This document shows, in pieces, positions 1-8,725 of a DNA stretch of 64,000 nucleotides (position 1 is its first letter; the number at the start of each line of letters is the position of its first letter). The notes under the pieces are model-generated. The model was given only the letters and a program-made list of their open reading frames with translations, did no database searches and was not told the DNA's origin. Both the position numbers and the translations under genes were made by a program. The DNA is from MedAcidi-G1 sp000817085 (GTDB taxonomy: Bacteria; Actinomycetota; Acidimicrobiia; Acidimicrobiales; MedAcidi-G1), in NCBI GenBank assembly GCA_045568635.1, contig JBJLAO010000003.1, positions 310,001 through 374,000 of the forward strand, written 5' to 3'.

Positions 1-1287
1 GTTTAGATTCAGCTCTCTTGCCCCAAGTAGAACCTGCGTCATTTCACCATCAACTTCATACCGGTCTGTGTCTAAGACATCAGAGAATCTATAAAACTCT
101 CTTTCACCCTGCAGGCGATCAAAAGTTGCTTGAACGATAAGCGGATCTAAAATTCTTATATTTCTAACCGTCTCTGAATTATTTTTTAAATCATCTGCAG
201 TAATACTGTTGTCAAAATCTGTTAGCTGGACTTCGTCAATTTCATCCAGTCCATAAGCTTCTCGCGTGGCAAAAATATTTCTTTCTATGTAAGGAGCCTC
301 TTTTTCTGATTCTGCTGGTTCAACACGAAAATTCTGTATGACTGCCGGATAGATGCTGCCCACTACCACCGCCACAAAAGCCCACAATCCGACTGCAAGT
401 GTCGGTAAAACCCATCCTCGTCTACGGATGTTAACGACCAAAAGAATTACTGCTAATAGAGAAATAAGAATCAACAAATTTGTAGCAGGAAGCTGAGCTT
501 TTACATCTGTATAAGTAGCTCCATCTACTGCTCCTCGATCAGATGTTGTCAATTCATATCGAGCTAACCAGTAGTTTGCCGCGCGCACTAAAGCTATGAC
601 TGCAAGTAGTACAGATAAATGTGCTTTAACCTGAGGCCTAACTCTCTCACCCAAAGTTTGGAAACGGATGCCGCCATTCAGGTAGTGAGTTATAGCAGTA
701 AAAATAATTGTTACTAAAAGGGTTCCAAACACCCAATCAACTACGAAGTTGAAGAAAGGCAATTCAAAAATATAAAAACCTATATCTTTATTAAACTGGG
801 CATCAGTTACCCCTACGTCTTCTCTGTTAGTGAACAAAAGCCAGTCTTGCCATTTATCTGAAACTCTTAATCCGGCTATTAATGCAAAAAAAGCTGAGAA
901 AAGAATGCGAACAAGTCGATCTCTTTTACCTATAAACGTGTGGTAATGAACAAGTAAATCTTCTTCCGGGCCGGGTGGTCTTACTCTCGGTGCCAAACGT
1001 TGAGCGACTGTTAAGTTTCCAAACAGAATTAGAAAAAATAGAAGCATAAAGAGTAGTACGAGAACTACCTGTGCTCCTATGACAGCTCTAAATACGTCAC
1101 CTTGACCGAGTGAGTCGAACCATAAGAAATCAGTGTAAAAACCAGCTAATCCTCTTAGCGACATGAGAAGAAAAATTCCAGCTGCTATAACTCCAAAAAT
1201 AATTAATCTGAAACGCCCTGCAGGACCACGTCGACCACGACGCGGTAAAACTCTTGGCCTAGGTGGTGGAGCGTCTTCAGGTTGCAT
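1..1287 (-). CDS. UPF0182 family integral membrane protein (3' part cut by window)
   Basis: Translating the minus strand from the ATG at 1287 gives 429 codons that run off the left edge without a stop. The N-terminus is basic and Pro/Arg rich. It is followed by a hydrophobic helix, the segment GFYTDFLWFDSLGQ, and further membrane helices separated by loops such as FNKDIGFYIFELPFFNF. These are hallmarks of the actinobacterial UPF0182 family, which has about seven N-terminal helices and a large extracytoplasmic C-terminal region, mostly missing here. Its function is unknown. A purine-rich stretch (AGAAAGAAG) precedes the ATG. In mycobacteria, from memory, the family sits next to a PDZ-Lon protease and a DUF2342 zincin (Rv3193c to Rv3195), and both are nearby here. 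The family call is firm. Confidence 0.9.
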   Translation of the reverse strand, partial: MQPEDAPPPRPRVLPRRGRRGPAGRFRLIIFGVIAAGIFLLMSLRGLAGFYTDFLWFDSLGQGDVFRAVIGAQVVLVLLFMLLFFLILFGNLTVAQRLAPRVRPPGPEEDLLVHYHTFIGKRDRLVRILFSAFFALIAGLRVSDKWQDWLLFTNREDVGVTDAQFNKDIGFYIFELPFFNFVVDWVFGTLLVTIIFTAITHYLNGGIRFQTLGERVRPQVKAHLSVLLAVIALVRAANYWLARYELTTSDRGAVDGATYTDVKAQLPATNLLILISLLAVILLVVNIRRRGWVLPTLAVGLWAFVAVVVGSIYPAVIQNFRVEPAESEKEAPYIERNIFATREAYGLDEIDEVQLTDFDNSITADDLKNNSETVRNIRILDPLIVQATFDRLQGEREFYRFSDVLDTDRYEVDGEMTQVLLGARELNLN

Positions 1288-1382
1288 TGTCAACTTCTTT
1301 CTCTGCGAAATTAATCCGCTCTTCTCTTGTTCTTTAGCTTACTGGCGAGCCTATTGAGGCAAACGCGCTGGAATTTAGATTA

Positions 1383-2459
1383 TTAATTTTTTGGTAGTTC
1401 TAATGAATCTCCGTTACCCCCCAATTCAGTAAGAACCTTTAAAGCAGCATCTAAATTTGCAACTCCTTCTACCTTCATTTCACCGGCGTGTTTTTTAGCT
1501 TTTTCTAGAGAGTTTTCAGGTACTAGAAATAAATCCATTCCTGCCTTACGTGCAGTAATAGTTTTTTGCTCTACCCCACCTATGGGGCCTACATTTCCCT
1601 CGAGGTCGATTGTGCCTGTAGTAGCAATCTGAAACCCTCCGGTCAATTCACCTGGGGTTAGGACATCTAACACAGATAGCGTTAGCGCCAGACCAGCTGA
1701 ATTACCACCAATTCTTCCTGTATTTACAAGAACTTGCACAGGTAAATCTTCATTATCTTCTATGCGAGTCTGAGGAGCTATCCCAAGAAATGCAACTGAA
1801 GGTTGATCTTCACGTGAACCAAGTTCAATTGAAATTTCTCTTGGATCAGAACCATCAATTTTCTCGACATCAAGTTGAATGATTTCCGAAGGTTTGCGTT
1901 CTCTGATTTCAAAAATTAAATCTTGATCTGTAAAAACCTTTTTTTTATCAACGGAAATTATTACATCAGAAGTGGTCAAAAGGCCTTCAGATGGACCTCC
2001 AACTGAGGCAACCCCTACGCCCGTAGCTTTATATGGTTCCAATCCTAAATGGCTTAAAGCAACTGATACGGCTGTCGATTTAGAAGCTCTCATTAAATCA
2101 AAATTGAAAGTTTGATTTTCGTCTCTGTTTCTTGTTCCTAAAATTGAATCCTCATCAATCAAATGAATAGATTCTTTAAAGGTTCCCTCAAGAAACTCCC
2201 AACCATTTATCGATGAATCTTGTGAAATTGTCGTGAAATGAATTTCGCCAGAAGGTTCAAAGCTTCTCCCTTCCGAAACAACAATCCGGCGCGATAGCTC
2301 GTTCACTGTTCCTGGTTTAAAAGCGAAATACGGAAGTTGAATAAAAGTCATAGACATTAAGAACCCGACCAAAAGAAAAAATATGATTCCTGTTTTCCAC
2401 TTTTTTGAGATTTTTTTGTTCATCAAATTCTCGCGCGATTTAGCGATCACCGTATCCAT
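1383..2459 (-). CDS. PDZ domain-containing Lon-like serine protease (YlbL family)
   Basis: The 358-residue protein has an N-terminal membrane anchor (about residues 23-42), an extracytoplasmic region, a PDZ-like domain (about 140-210) and a C-terminal Lon (S16) protease domain. The catalytic dyad is visible as Ser254 in GGNSAG and Lys299 in GGVEQKT, 45 residues apart, close to the spacing in Lon. The YlbL/actinobacterial family members are membrane-anchored proteases without an ATPase domain and probably act on envelope proteins. The annotated ATG gives MDTVIAK; the ATG at residue 13 (MNKKISKK) is an alternative start. The gene lies 95 bases upstream of the UPF0182 gene on the same strand, which is the usual actinobacterial arrangement. 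Confidence 0.92.
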   Translation of the reverse strand: MDTVIAKSRENLMNKKISKKWKTGIIFFLLVGFLMSMTFIQLPYFAFKPGTVNELSRRIVVSEGRSFEPSGEIHFTTISQDSSINGWEFLEGTFKESIHLIDEDSILGTRNRDENQTFNFDLMRASKSTAVSVALSHLGLEPYKATGVGVASVGGPSEGLLTTSDVIISVDKKKVFTDQDLIFEIRERKPSEIIQLDVEKIDGSDPREISIELGSREDQPSVAFLGIAPQTRIEDNEDLPVQVLVNTGRIGGNSAGLALTLSVLDVLTPGELTGGFQIATTGTIDLEGNVGPIGGVEQKTITARKAGMDLFLVPENSLEKAKKHAGEMKVEGVANLDAALKVLTELGGNGDSLELPKN

Positions 2460-2555
2460 GGGTTTTCTTAGACTTTACATTTATTTATAAATGTATTTTT
2501 AAATTCGTGACTGCAGTTGCATTAACTATCATGATTAAATTACAGGAAGACTTTT

Positions 2556-2569
2556 AAGGAACTCAGATT
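2556..2569 (+). promoter_or_regulatory. Shine-Dalgarno plus apparent ATT initiation codon
   Basis: AAGGA at 2556-2560 is followed by a six-base spacer and ATT at 2567. The in-frame stop TAA at 2555-2557 overlaps the ribosome site, so no ATG, GTG or TTG can start the following 94-codon frame upstream. ATT is therefore the only codon of the frame with a well-spaced ribosome-binding site. ATT starts are known but rare (infC is the classical case). Confidence 0.45.
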
Positions 2570-2851
2570 TTTTATAGATTACGACACATCTTCAGTTCGC
2601 CTTTTCCACCAGAAGGCACTACCGAACGTGCGGCAGACAACGGGTGGAGTCCGGTAGCTAGATTAGGAATTTGGTTTCAACCTCCTCGCCGAATAGCTTT
2701 AGGTAAATCAGCGAAAATCCGTTTCTGGCATCGCTTAAGATCTCTTGTTCTTCTTGGACTATTCGTGATCTTTGGGGGAATTCTTTTAGCTTCACTCATA
2801 GGAATAATTATTTTTGCGGGGGGTTTTCTCTTGGAACAGGCAATCGGCTAA
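2567..2851 (+). CDS. small membrane protein with probable ATT start
   Basis: This frame is open from just after the stop at 2555-2557 to the TAA at 2849-2851. Read from ATT at 2567 it encodes 94 residues beginning (M)FYRLRHIFSSPFPPEG, with a basic middle (PPRRIALGKSAKIRFWHR) and one long hydrophobic C-terminal segment (about residues 60-90) ending EQAIG. It would be a tail-anchored or single-helix membrane protein. The stop codon abuts the GTG start of the HEAT-repeat gene at 2852, so the two are probably translationally coupled. I do not recognise the family. Support comes from the ribosome site, the coding-like composition, the hydrophobic helix and the abutting downstream gene. The unusual start, or a sequence error hiding an ATG, is the main uncertainty. 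Confidence 0.55.
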   Translation: MFYRLRHIFSSPFPPEGTTERAADNGWSPVARLGIWFQPPRRIALGKSAKIRFWHRLRSLVLLGLFVIFGGILLASLIGIIIFAGGFLLEQAIG

Positions 2852-3484
2852 GTGAACTCAAATACTACAAATAGACGAAAAGCTGTTCTTGCTGGACACT
2901 CAGGTGACTATAAATTAGCAAATTCATTGCTAAACGATGAAAACGAAAAAGTAAGAGGAGCAGCTCTCAGTGCACTAGAAAAAATGGGGAAACTTTCAGG
3001 AAAAATTTTAGAAAAATTCATCCAGGACCCTTCCCCTGAAGTTCGTAAAAGAACTATAGAACTGCTAGCAAAAAGACCTGAAAAAATTCCTCTTAACATA
3101 CTCGACGATAAAGACTCTCTAGTCGTCGAAACAGCATGTTGGGCTATAGGAGAAAAAGAGAACCCAATACCTCAATTAATTAACAAACTTTGCTTAATCG
3201 CTGACAGTCATGAAGACCAACTGTGCAGAGAAGCTGCCGTTGCTTCTCTTGGCGCTATAGGTTCACCTTTAGGGCTGGAAACCATACTTGCAGCTCTCAA
3301 AGATAAGCCTGCAATAAGACGTCGAGCAGTTATCGCTCTGGCAGCTTTTGAGGACCCAAGAGTTGATGAAGCTCTTAAAAAATCTCTGGATGACAGAGAT
3401 TGGCAAGTAAGACAAATAGCTGAAGATCTACTTGATGCAAATAGGGTGATCACTCACGTTGACATCGGACCAAGACCAAATTGA
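2852..3484 (+). CDS. HEAT-repeat protein
   Basis: The protein is 210 residues with a GTG start placed directly after the stop of the upstream small gene. It is built from repeated helical pairs of the HEAT/PBS-lyase type, for example EKVRGAALSALEKMG, PEVRKRTIELLAKRP, RRRAVIALAAFEDPRVDEAL and RDWQVRQIAEDLLDA, which cover nearly the whole length. Such solenoids are protein-binding scaffolds; no catalytic motif is visible and no specific partner can be named. The last residues (HVDIGPRPN) form a short tail. Its stop lies three bases from the stop of the convergent mreB gene. The fold assignment is good and the role is unknown. Confidence 0.85.
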   Translation: MNSNTTNRRKAVLAGHSGDYKLANSLLNDENEKVRGAALSALEKMGKLSGKILEKFIQDPSPEVRKRTIELLAKRPEKIPLNILDDKDSLVVETACWAIGEKENPIPQLINKLCLIADSHEDQLCREAAVASLGAIGSPLGLETILAALKDKPAIRRRAVIALAAFEDPRVDEALKKSLDDRDWQVRQIAEDLLDANRVITHVDIGPRPN

Positions 3485-3487
3485 TTA

Positions 3488-4492
3488 TTAACGTCTAGCT
3501 TCCATAAACATTGCGCGCATTGCATCAAAATCCTCAACAAGTTGGCCAGCTCCGAGCACCACACATTCCATTGGCGAGTCTGCATGAACTACCGGCACTC
3601 CAGTTTCTTGAGATATACGACTATCTAGTCCGCGTAAAAGACTTCCTCCTCCCACAAGACTGATACCACTGGTTAACAGATCCTGAGCAAGTTCGGGAGG
3701 GGCTTTCCCTAAACAAGTAACCACTGAATCAACCATCACCGAAACAGGTTCTTCGATTGCGGTTCTAATCTCATAGGGCTGGAGTATCACTGTCTTTGGC
3801 ATACCCGTAAACATTTCCCGGCCGCGCACTTCCGCCCTACCCTCACCAGGCGTTTCTGTAGCGGACCCAACTGTCCATTTTATTTCTTCTGCAGTTCTCT
3901 CACCTATAGCTAATCCGTATTCTCTCCTTATGTAGTTTTGTATTGCGTCATCGATATCAAAAGAGCCAACACGTTTCGCTTCTATTTCAACAATTCCACC
4001 CAATGAAAGTAACGCTGTTTCTGAAGTGCCGCCTCCTATATCAACAACCATGCTCCCAAAAGCTTCACTTATTGGAAGGTTTGCCCCGATAGCAGCAGCT
4101 AAAGGCTGTTCAATCAGCTGCGCATCCGAAGCCCCCGCACGACGGCAAGCCTCAGTCACTGCGCGCCTTTCAACTGGTGTAATAGCGGACGGTACACAAA
4201 TAACAACTCTTGGTTTATTGAAACGACTTACTCCTGCTCTTTTAAGAATAAGGCGAACCATTCTCTGAGTTATATCAAAATCTGTAATCGCTCCTTTGCG
4301 TAATGGGCGATGCGCGACTATATGAGCTGGGGTTCTTCCTATCATGTTCCAAGCATCTGAACCCATTGCCAAAACTTCGCGATTGTTTTCATTTAAAGCA
4401 ATAACTGAAGGTTCCGCTAAGACTATTCCTTCACTTCGCGCGTAAACCAAAGTGTTTGCTGTTCCAAGGTCAATAGCTAAATCTCTTGCCAT
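3488..4492 (-). CDS. mreB: MreB, actin-like rod-shape protein
   Basis: The 334-residue protein matches MreB throughout. It has phosphate-1 DLAIDLGTANTLVY near the N-terminus, the segment VVICVPSAITPVERRAV, phosphate-2 VVDIGGGTSETALLSLGG and the adenosine motif GISLVGGGSLLRGLD. MreB polymerises under the membrane and guides lateral wall synthesis. The usual partners mreC, mreD, pbp2 and rodA are not beside it. Instead the upstream genes are a small membrane protein (one base away) and moaE, so it may be cotranscribed with them. A lone mreB in an actinobacterium is notable because many apically growing or coccoid members lack it. Identification is firm. Confidence 0.93.
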   Translation of the reverse strand: MARDLAIDLGTANTLVYARSEGIVLAEPSVIALNENNREVLAMGSDAWNMIGRTPAHIVAHRPLRKGAITDFDITQRMVRLILKRAGVSRFNKPRVVICVPSAITPVERRAVTEACRRAGASDAQLIEQPLAAAIGANLPISEAFGSMVVDIGGGTSETALLSLGGIVEIEAKRVGSFDIDDAIQNYIRREYGLAIGERTAEEIKWTVGSATETPGEGRAEVRGREMFTGMPKTVILQPYEIRTAIEEPVSVMVDSVVTCLGKAPPELAQDLLTSGISLVGGGSLLRGLDSRISQETGVPVVHADSPMECVVLGAGQLVEDFDAMRAMFMEARR

Positions 4493-4493
4493 T

Positions 4494-4724
4494 TCAATCT
4501 TCGCGTTCTATTTGAGTTTCTAATTTATCTTCACTGCCTACCACCCTTATACCATCTGGATTTTGCATCCGTCTAGGTTTTTTTTGTGACGCTCCTCGCA
4601 AAATCCTCTGCACCTCATCCGGGGTTGCTGAACGAGTTCTAGGCCTTGTAACCAACCAAAGAATAAGTGAACCAATTACAGCTATAACCACTGTTCCTGC
4701 CAAGAAAATTAAATTTGTATTCAT
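4494..4724 (-). CDS. small single-helix membrane protein
   Basis: The protein has 76 residues: one N-terminal transmembrane helix (about residues 5-25, LIFLAGTVVIAVIGSLILWLV), then a basic cytoplasmic tail (RPRTRSATPDEVQRILRGASQKKPRR) and an acidic end (ETQIERED). It overlaps moaE by four bases (ATGA type) and ends one base before mreB begins, so the three genes form a tight transcription unit. I do not recognise the family. A positive tail following the first helix is consistent with an N-out, C-in protein. The operon position makes an MreB accessory role possible but unproven. Confidence 0.75.
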   Translation of the reverse strand: MNTNLIFLAGTVVIAVIGSLILWLVTRPRTRSATPDEVQRILRGASQKKPRRMQNPDGIRVVGSEDKLETQIERED

Positions 4725-5224
4725 GAGTTTCCATTATCTGGTTCAAAAGAATTTAGTTCATCTAATTCAATAATGTGTTGAGCATCAAGTCCCCAATCAC
4801 TTCCACCTTCCCATATTTCAGATTTCCAAATTGGAACAGTTTTTTTGAGCGTGTCTATGCACCAACGTCCTGCGGAAAAAGAATCGTCTCTGTGAGCTGA
4901 AGAAGCCAAAACGATTACAGCTGTTTCTCCGATTTCAAGTTTTCCAATTCGGTGCAACATAACTATTCTTCTTACTTCCGGCCAATGTTCGCGGGTTTTT
5001 TCAGCTATTTTTTCTAAACGCGATAGGGCTTGTTCTTCATATGACTCATAAGTTACTTCTGTAACATTTGCGCGACCCTCAGCATGATTTCTGATATTTC
5101 CAGTAAAAAGAACCACTGCGCCACACTCAGGTTGATTAACCCATTCCAGGGCTTCATTAACTGGGAGAGTTTGGTTATCTAAACCAATCCAAGTGTCACT
5201 ATCAGTCGGCGGGGAAAGCGTCAT
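4721..5224 (-). CDS. moaE: MoaE, molybdopterin synthase large subunit
   Basis: The 167-residue protein matches MoaE, the catalytic subunit that adds two dithiolene sulfurs to precursor Z (cPMP) using thiocarboxylated MoaD. Visible family segments are VVLFTGNIRNHAEG, VTYESYEEQAL, HRIGKLEIGETAVIVLASSAHR and KKTVPIWKSEIWEGGSDW; the last carries the conserved lysines of the active site. MoaD and the other molybdenum-cofactor genes are not in this window. A MOSC-domain gene at 33.5 kb is the only other possible molybdenum-related gene here. It is probably the first gene of the moaE, small membrane protein, mreB unit. Confidence 0.93.
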   Translation of the reverse strand: MTLSPPTDSDTWIGLDNQTLPVNEALEWVNQPECGAVVLFTGNIRNHAEGRANVTEVTYESYEEQALSRLEKIAEKTREHWPEVRRIVMLHRIGKLEIGETAVIVLASSAHRDDSFSAGRWCIDTLKKTVPIWKSEIWEGGSDWGLDAQHIIELDELNSFEPDNGNS

Positions 5225-5256
5225 CTTGAAATCTTAGACAGATAATAAATGTTACG

Positions 5257-5314
5257 CATACGGTGAGCAGAATAGCGTATGGTTAACTGCCTTTATTAAC
5301 CGTTGTGGTATAAG
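5257..5314. promoter_or_regulatory. nested inverted repeats and extended -10 between moaE and the zincin gene
   Basis: In the 181-base divergent gap, CATACG at 5257-5262 pairs with CGTATG at 5276-5281, and GGTTAA at 5281-5286 pairs with TTAACC at 5296-5301. Just after, TGGTATAAG at 5306-5314 resembles an extended -10 for the plus-strand zincin gene. The arrangement could be an operator over that promoter. No regulator can be named. Confidence 0.3.
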
Positions 5315-5405
5315 AATTTTATTTTTGTTAGATACTGATTTATTTCTGTAATTTTGTTTCCTAAAAAATCAACGCTAAACAATTTTTTGAACCTACGATG
5401 CAGAT

Positions 5406-6575
5406 GTGGAGTTCTTCGATCCATCTAACCCAGATGATGATAATCCTTTTTCTGATATGTCGTTTTTAAATGAAATTTTAAAATCCTTCTCACAACAAGG
5501 CGGGCAATCAGCTAAACAAATAGCGATGACTATTGCCTCTGGTGGAACTAGTGAGCCCAATGTCGACCCTGTTGAACGTATGGAATTTGAGAATCTTTTA
5601 AGAGTCGCTGAGTTGCACGTTAATAAAATGACAGGTTTGCCTCCCTCTCGTAGTGGATCTCTGAAAATAGAGCCAGTTACTAAGGCTGGTTGGGCAACAC
5701 ATTCTTTGGATGCCCTCAAACCTTTACTCAGCGGCTTAGCGTCCATAGGAACTAATGAAGTTGAAGATTTAGGTGATATTCCTTCTGAAATTAATCAAAT
5801 GATGGCTTTACTAGCTCCAATGATGGCTGAAATGACTACAGGGACAATGGTTGGCCATCTTGCTAGTAGATGTTTAGGCACCTACGACCTTCCCATACCC
5901 CGTGAAGATGAACGCATCCTTCTGGTTGTCCCAAATATTGATGCTTTTGGTGATGATTGGAGTATCCCTAAAGAAGACTTGAGACTTTGGATTTGTCTTC
6001 ATGAAGTTACCCATCATGCCGTTCTAGGAATTCCTCATATTAGGAAAAATCTTAGTGGACTGTTAAGTCAACATGCTGAAAGTTTCAACAGTGACCCTTC
6101 GGTAATTCAGGATCAATTTGGTGAAATCGAAATCGGCGAAGGATTAGAAGGTTTAGCTTCTTTACAAAATGTTCTTAATCCTGAGATGGTGCTGGGTGCG
6201 GTTCGTTCACCTCAGCAAGAAGCTCTGTTGCCCTATTTGGAAGCGCTTGTTGCGGTGATTATCGGTTTTGTTGACTACACAATGGATCAAATAGGAAATG
6301 ACTTAATTCCTTCTTACCCAATGATGACTGAAGCTCTGAGAAGGCGTCGGGTCGAGACTGGAGAAGCTGACCGTTTTGTGGAAAAAATATTGGGTTTGAA
6401 TCTGACGCAACAACAGGTGGATCGTGGAGTCTCTTTTATTGATGGAATTATTGAACGGACAGGTTCTAAAGGTTTGGATCGCCTTTGGGTTAATGAATCC
6501 AATCTGCCAACCCCTAATGAGGTTGATGCTCCAGGGTTGTGGTTGGCGAGATTAGATTTAGAAACTGGAAACTAA
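5406..6575 (+). CDS. zinc-dependent metalloprotease, TIGR03624/DUF2342 zincin family
   Basis: The 389-residue protein starts at GTG (MEFFDPSNPDDDNPF). It has the family's conserved central segment WICLHEVTHHAVLGIPHIR with an HEVTH zinc-binding signature, preceded by a helical domain and followed by GFVDYTMDQIG and a C-terminal region rich in charged residues (SFIDGIIERTGSKGLDRLW). This family is near-universal in actinobacteria and is often annotated as a putative hydrolase or F420-associated protein. A peptidase activity is inferred from the motif only. Its mycobacterial homologue lies beside UPF0182 and PDZ-Lon genes, as here. Its stop codon overlaps the stop of the convergent MFS gene (CTAA). 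Confidence 0.88.
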   Translation: MEFFDPSNPDDDNPFSDMSFLNEILKSFSQQGGQSAKQIAMTIASGGTSEPNVDPVERMEFENLLRVAELHVNKMTGLPPSRSGSLKIEPVTKAGWATHSLDALKPLLSGLASIGTNEVEDLGDIPSEINQMMALLAPMMAEMTTGTMVGHLASRCLGTYDLPIPREDERILLVVPNIDAFGDDWSIPKEDLRLWICLHEVTHHAVLGIPHIRKNLSGLLSQHAESFNSDPSVIQDQFGEIEIGEGLEGLASLQNVLNPEMVLGAVRSPQQEALLPYLEALVAVIIGFVDYTMDQIGNDLIPSYPMMTEALRRRRVETGEADRFVEKILGLNLTQQQVDRGVSFIDGIIERTGSKGLDRLWVNESNLPTPNEVDAPGLWLARLDLETGN

Positions 6576-7912
6576 CTTTCTTTTTCTTTGCTTCTAGTCC
6601 AAAAGCCAAGTTGACCATCAGGTTTTTGAGGTTCTTCGGGTGTAATAATTTTTTCGACTCTGCGAGCTTCTCGTGTTCTTGGTAAATAGAAAACAAGGCC
6701 AACTCCTAAACCAAGAGCCATTGTGAAATAACCGACTTGTATTGGAAGCATTGCAATTAATAATGCTATAAGTGAACCGAACGCCCAGCTGAGCTGAAAC
6801 CTTCCCTCGAACAGAGCGAAAGATCTTCCATGGTTTACATCGGGTGCGTCTCTCTGAACGAGTGAGTCAAACGATAATTTTGCGGATCCCGCAGATCCAG
6901 CTAAGAGTAGGGAAACGACCATGGCTCCTGAAATCGATGGGAGCCAAGATGCAGATACTGTTCCAACGAAAGCTATAAAGAGAACACCTGAGATTATTCT
7001 TTCTTCGACCATAAACGTTCTTAGCCGTGGTGCTATGCGCGCCCCAAGGAGAGCTCCTCCGCTTGCACATGCGAGAACAGCGCCGTAATGCCAAACTGGA
7101 GCCCCGGGAGTTCCAAGAATGTCCTGATCTCTAATCAATCCAGTAGCTACTCCTGATGCGCGACCTGTTCCTTCCATTGCTACACCTTCCTCTCCTCCTC
7201 TGAATTCAAATGCGAGTAGAAAAGTTATGAAACCTACAGCAGCTCTTAGGACTGCCATTGCTGTAGCTGCATTTATTATTCCAGCAGAACGTAAGTCTGT
7301 TTTTTCTCCTTGCGTTGCCGGAGCGGTTGCAACGATGACTCTTGGGATTTGAACTGCAGAAACCAAAGTTATTGTGAACCCTATAACCGCAATTTTAGCA
7401 GGCCAGGAAGAGCCTATTAGAAGAGCGAGTCCTCCGATTGAAGCTCCAAAAAAGCTCCCAACTGCGCTTAGAAGTGCCAGTTTAGAATTTGCTTCTACTA
7501 GATCTCTTTCTGAACTGACTAATTTTGGAACTACAGCACTTTTCGCTACTGAATAGGCTTTTTGGAACACGAGAATTCCGAAAGCTATTGGGAAAAGGGC
7601 GAGACTTTCTATGTAAACGGCTAGAAGTGTTGCAAGAATAGCACGTGCAAGAAGTGTTATGAGAATCATTGTTCTTCTACCACCAGAAATTCGATCCATA
7701 AAAGGACCTATGAGCGGTGTGACAATAGCGAATGGTGCAATGGTAAGAAGCAGGTATAGAGCTATTTTTGGTCTTGCGGAGTCGGGGTCAAGAAAAAATA
7801 GTGAGCCTGCCAGCGAGACTGCGATCATGGCGTCTGCGGCTGCGCCTGAAAGGTGCGTGATAGCCATTCTTGTAAATGGACTAAGTGGGGGTTTTGTTTC
7901 CTTGACGCTCAC
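6572..7912 (-). CDS. MFS transporter
   Basis: The 446-residue protein has about 10-12 hydrophobic helices, a basic loop after helix 2 (FMDRISGGRRTM) typical of the major facilitator motif A region, and a long hydrophilic central loop (about residues 230-275). The substrate cannot be read from the sequence. The pattern of a set of small actinobacterial MFS proteins with VPKLV after helix 4 is visible, and resembles the carrier next to tmk in this window. It lies 51 bases downstream of surE and may be the last gene of the phosphate-region transcript. Its 3' end overlaps the zincin stop by four bases. Confidence 0.8.
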   Translation of the reverse strand: MSVKETKPPLSPFTRMAITHLSGAAADAMIAVSLAGSLFFLDPDSARPKIALYLLLTIAPFAIVTPLIGPFMDRISGGRRTMILITLLARAILATLLAVYIESLALFPIAFGILVFQKAYSVAKSAVVPKLVSSERDLVEANSKLALLSAVGSFFGASIGGLALLIGSSWPAKIAVIGFTITLVSAVQIPRVIVATAPATQGEKTDLRSAGIINAATAMAVLRAAVGFITFLLAFEFRGGEEGVAMEGTGRASGVATGLIRDQDILGTPGAPVWHYGAVLACASGGALLGARIAPRLRTFMVEERIISGVLFIAFVGTVSASWLPSISGAMVVSLLLAGSAGSAKLSFDSLVQRDAPDVNHGRSFALFEGRFQLSWAFGSLIALLIAMLPIQVGYFTMALGLGVGLVFYLPRTREARRVEKIITPEEPQKPDGQLGFWTRSKEKES

Positions 7913-7963
7913 AGTTTCAGGTTACGTCAATTTCAGTATGTAAATCTTCCACTAGGTATAGGA

Positions 7964-8725
7964 CTATTCCCATTGTTCAGTTGGTAGATCTATATCTGCT
8001 TCTTTGGCTGGTTCTAGTGTTGTAGCTGTTGCGTAGTCTTTTTCTAAAAGAGCTGAATCTGTTCCTTCAGGTACCGGGTCGTTGCATGGTTCGAGTTCTA
8101 TGTCTATGCCAGTTGAATCTTTTGAAGTAATTACTGTTTGAACTCTTCCTATGTGCGCTAAATCGGCTTGGCGGAACCCAAGGACTTCTTTTAAGGGTTT
8201 GTTTGGAATGTTCAAATTTAGCATTGTTGCATTTGGGGCTGAAGTTAACCATTGGAGAGGTTGAGCTGTCATTTCCTTCGCTGTTTCCCAATATTCGTGT
8301 GTGTCTATAGAGGAATGGTAATTGATACTCACTGCTATTCCTGAACGGTCAAATCTTGCTGCCGTTTTTACAGCTGCGATTGTTCCTGAAAACAAAGTTG
8401 ACCGGCCTGTGTTTGGACCTAGATTAACTCCTGAAGCAACCATGTCAGGTGGGTCTCCGAAACCTCCGAGCATCGAGAGCATGACAATTAGGGCGGGGGG
8501 TGCGCCTACTGAAAATGATTTGATGCCTTCAAGGTCTGGGATTTCTAATTCTTCTACTGCTACTCTGTCATGGTCATCGAATGGCATGAGCGAAGCTGAA
8601 ACACCACTCATGTTTTTTGAAGGTGCGGCTACCACGGCTTCGTGTCCAAGTTCTGTAACTGTTTGTGCTAGCGCGTACAAGCCTTTTGAATCAATTCCGT
8701 CATCGTTTGTAATAAGAAATTTCAA
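7964..8725 (-). CDS. surE: SurE 5'/3'-nucleotidase
   Basis: The 253-residue protein begins with the SurE signature MKFLITNDDGIDSKGL, whose two Asp residues bind the divalent metal. It continues with VVAAPSKNMSGVSASL, and with ASGVNLGPNTGRSTLFSGTIAAVKTA, quoted here in two halves ASGVNLGPNTG and RSTLFSGTIAAVKTA, both conserved in the family. SurE hydrolyses nucleoside monophosphates and releases phosphate. It overlaps the upstream response-regulator gene by four bases, so it is cotranscribed with the two-component system. That fits a phosphate-salvage role, though SurE is also tied to stationary-phase survival in other bacteria. Identification is firm. Confidence 0.92.
   Translation of the reverse strand: MKFLITNDDGIDSKGLYALAQTVTELGHEAVVAAPSKNMSGVSASLMPFDDHDRVAVEELEIPDLEGIKSFSVGAPPALIVMLSMLGGFGDPPDMVASGVNLGPNTGRSTLFSGTIAAVKTAARFDRSGIAVSINYHSSIDTHEYWETAKEMTAQPLQWLTSAPNATMLNLNIPNKPLKEVLGFRQADLAHIGRVQTVITSKDSTGIDIELEPCNDPVPEGTDSALLEKDYATATTLEPAKEADIDLPTEQWE

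Noticed and set aside
1163..1357. Plus-strand frame over the UPF0182 N-terminus
   Set aside because: It is the complement of the basic N-terminus of the UPF0182 protein.
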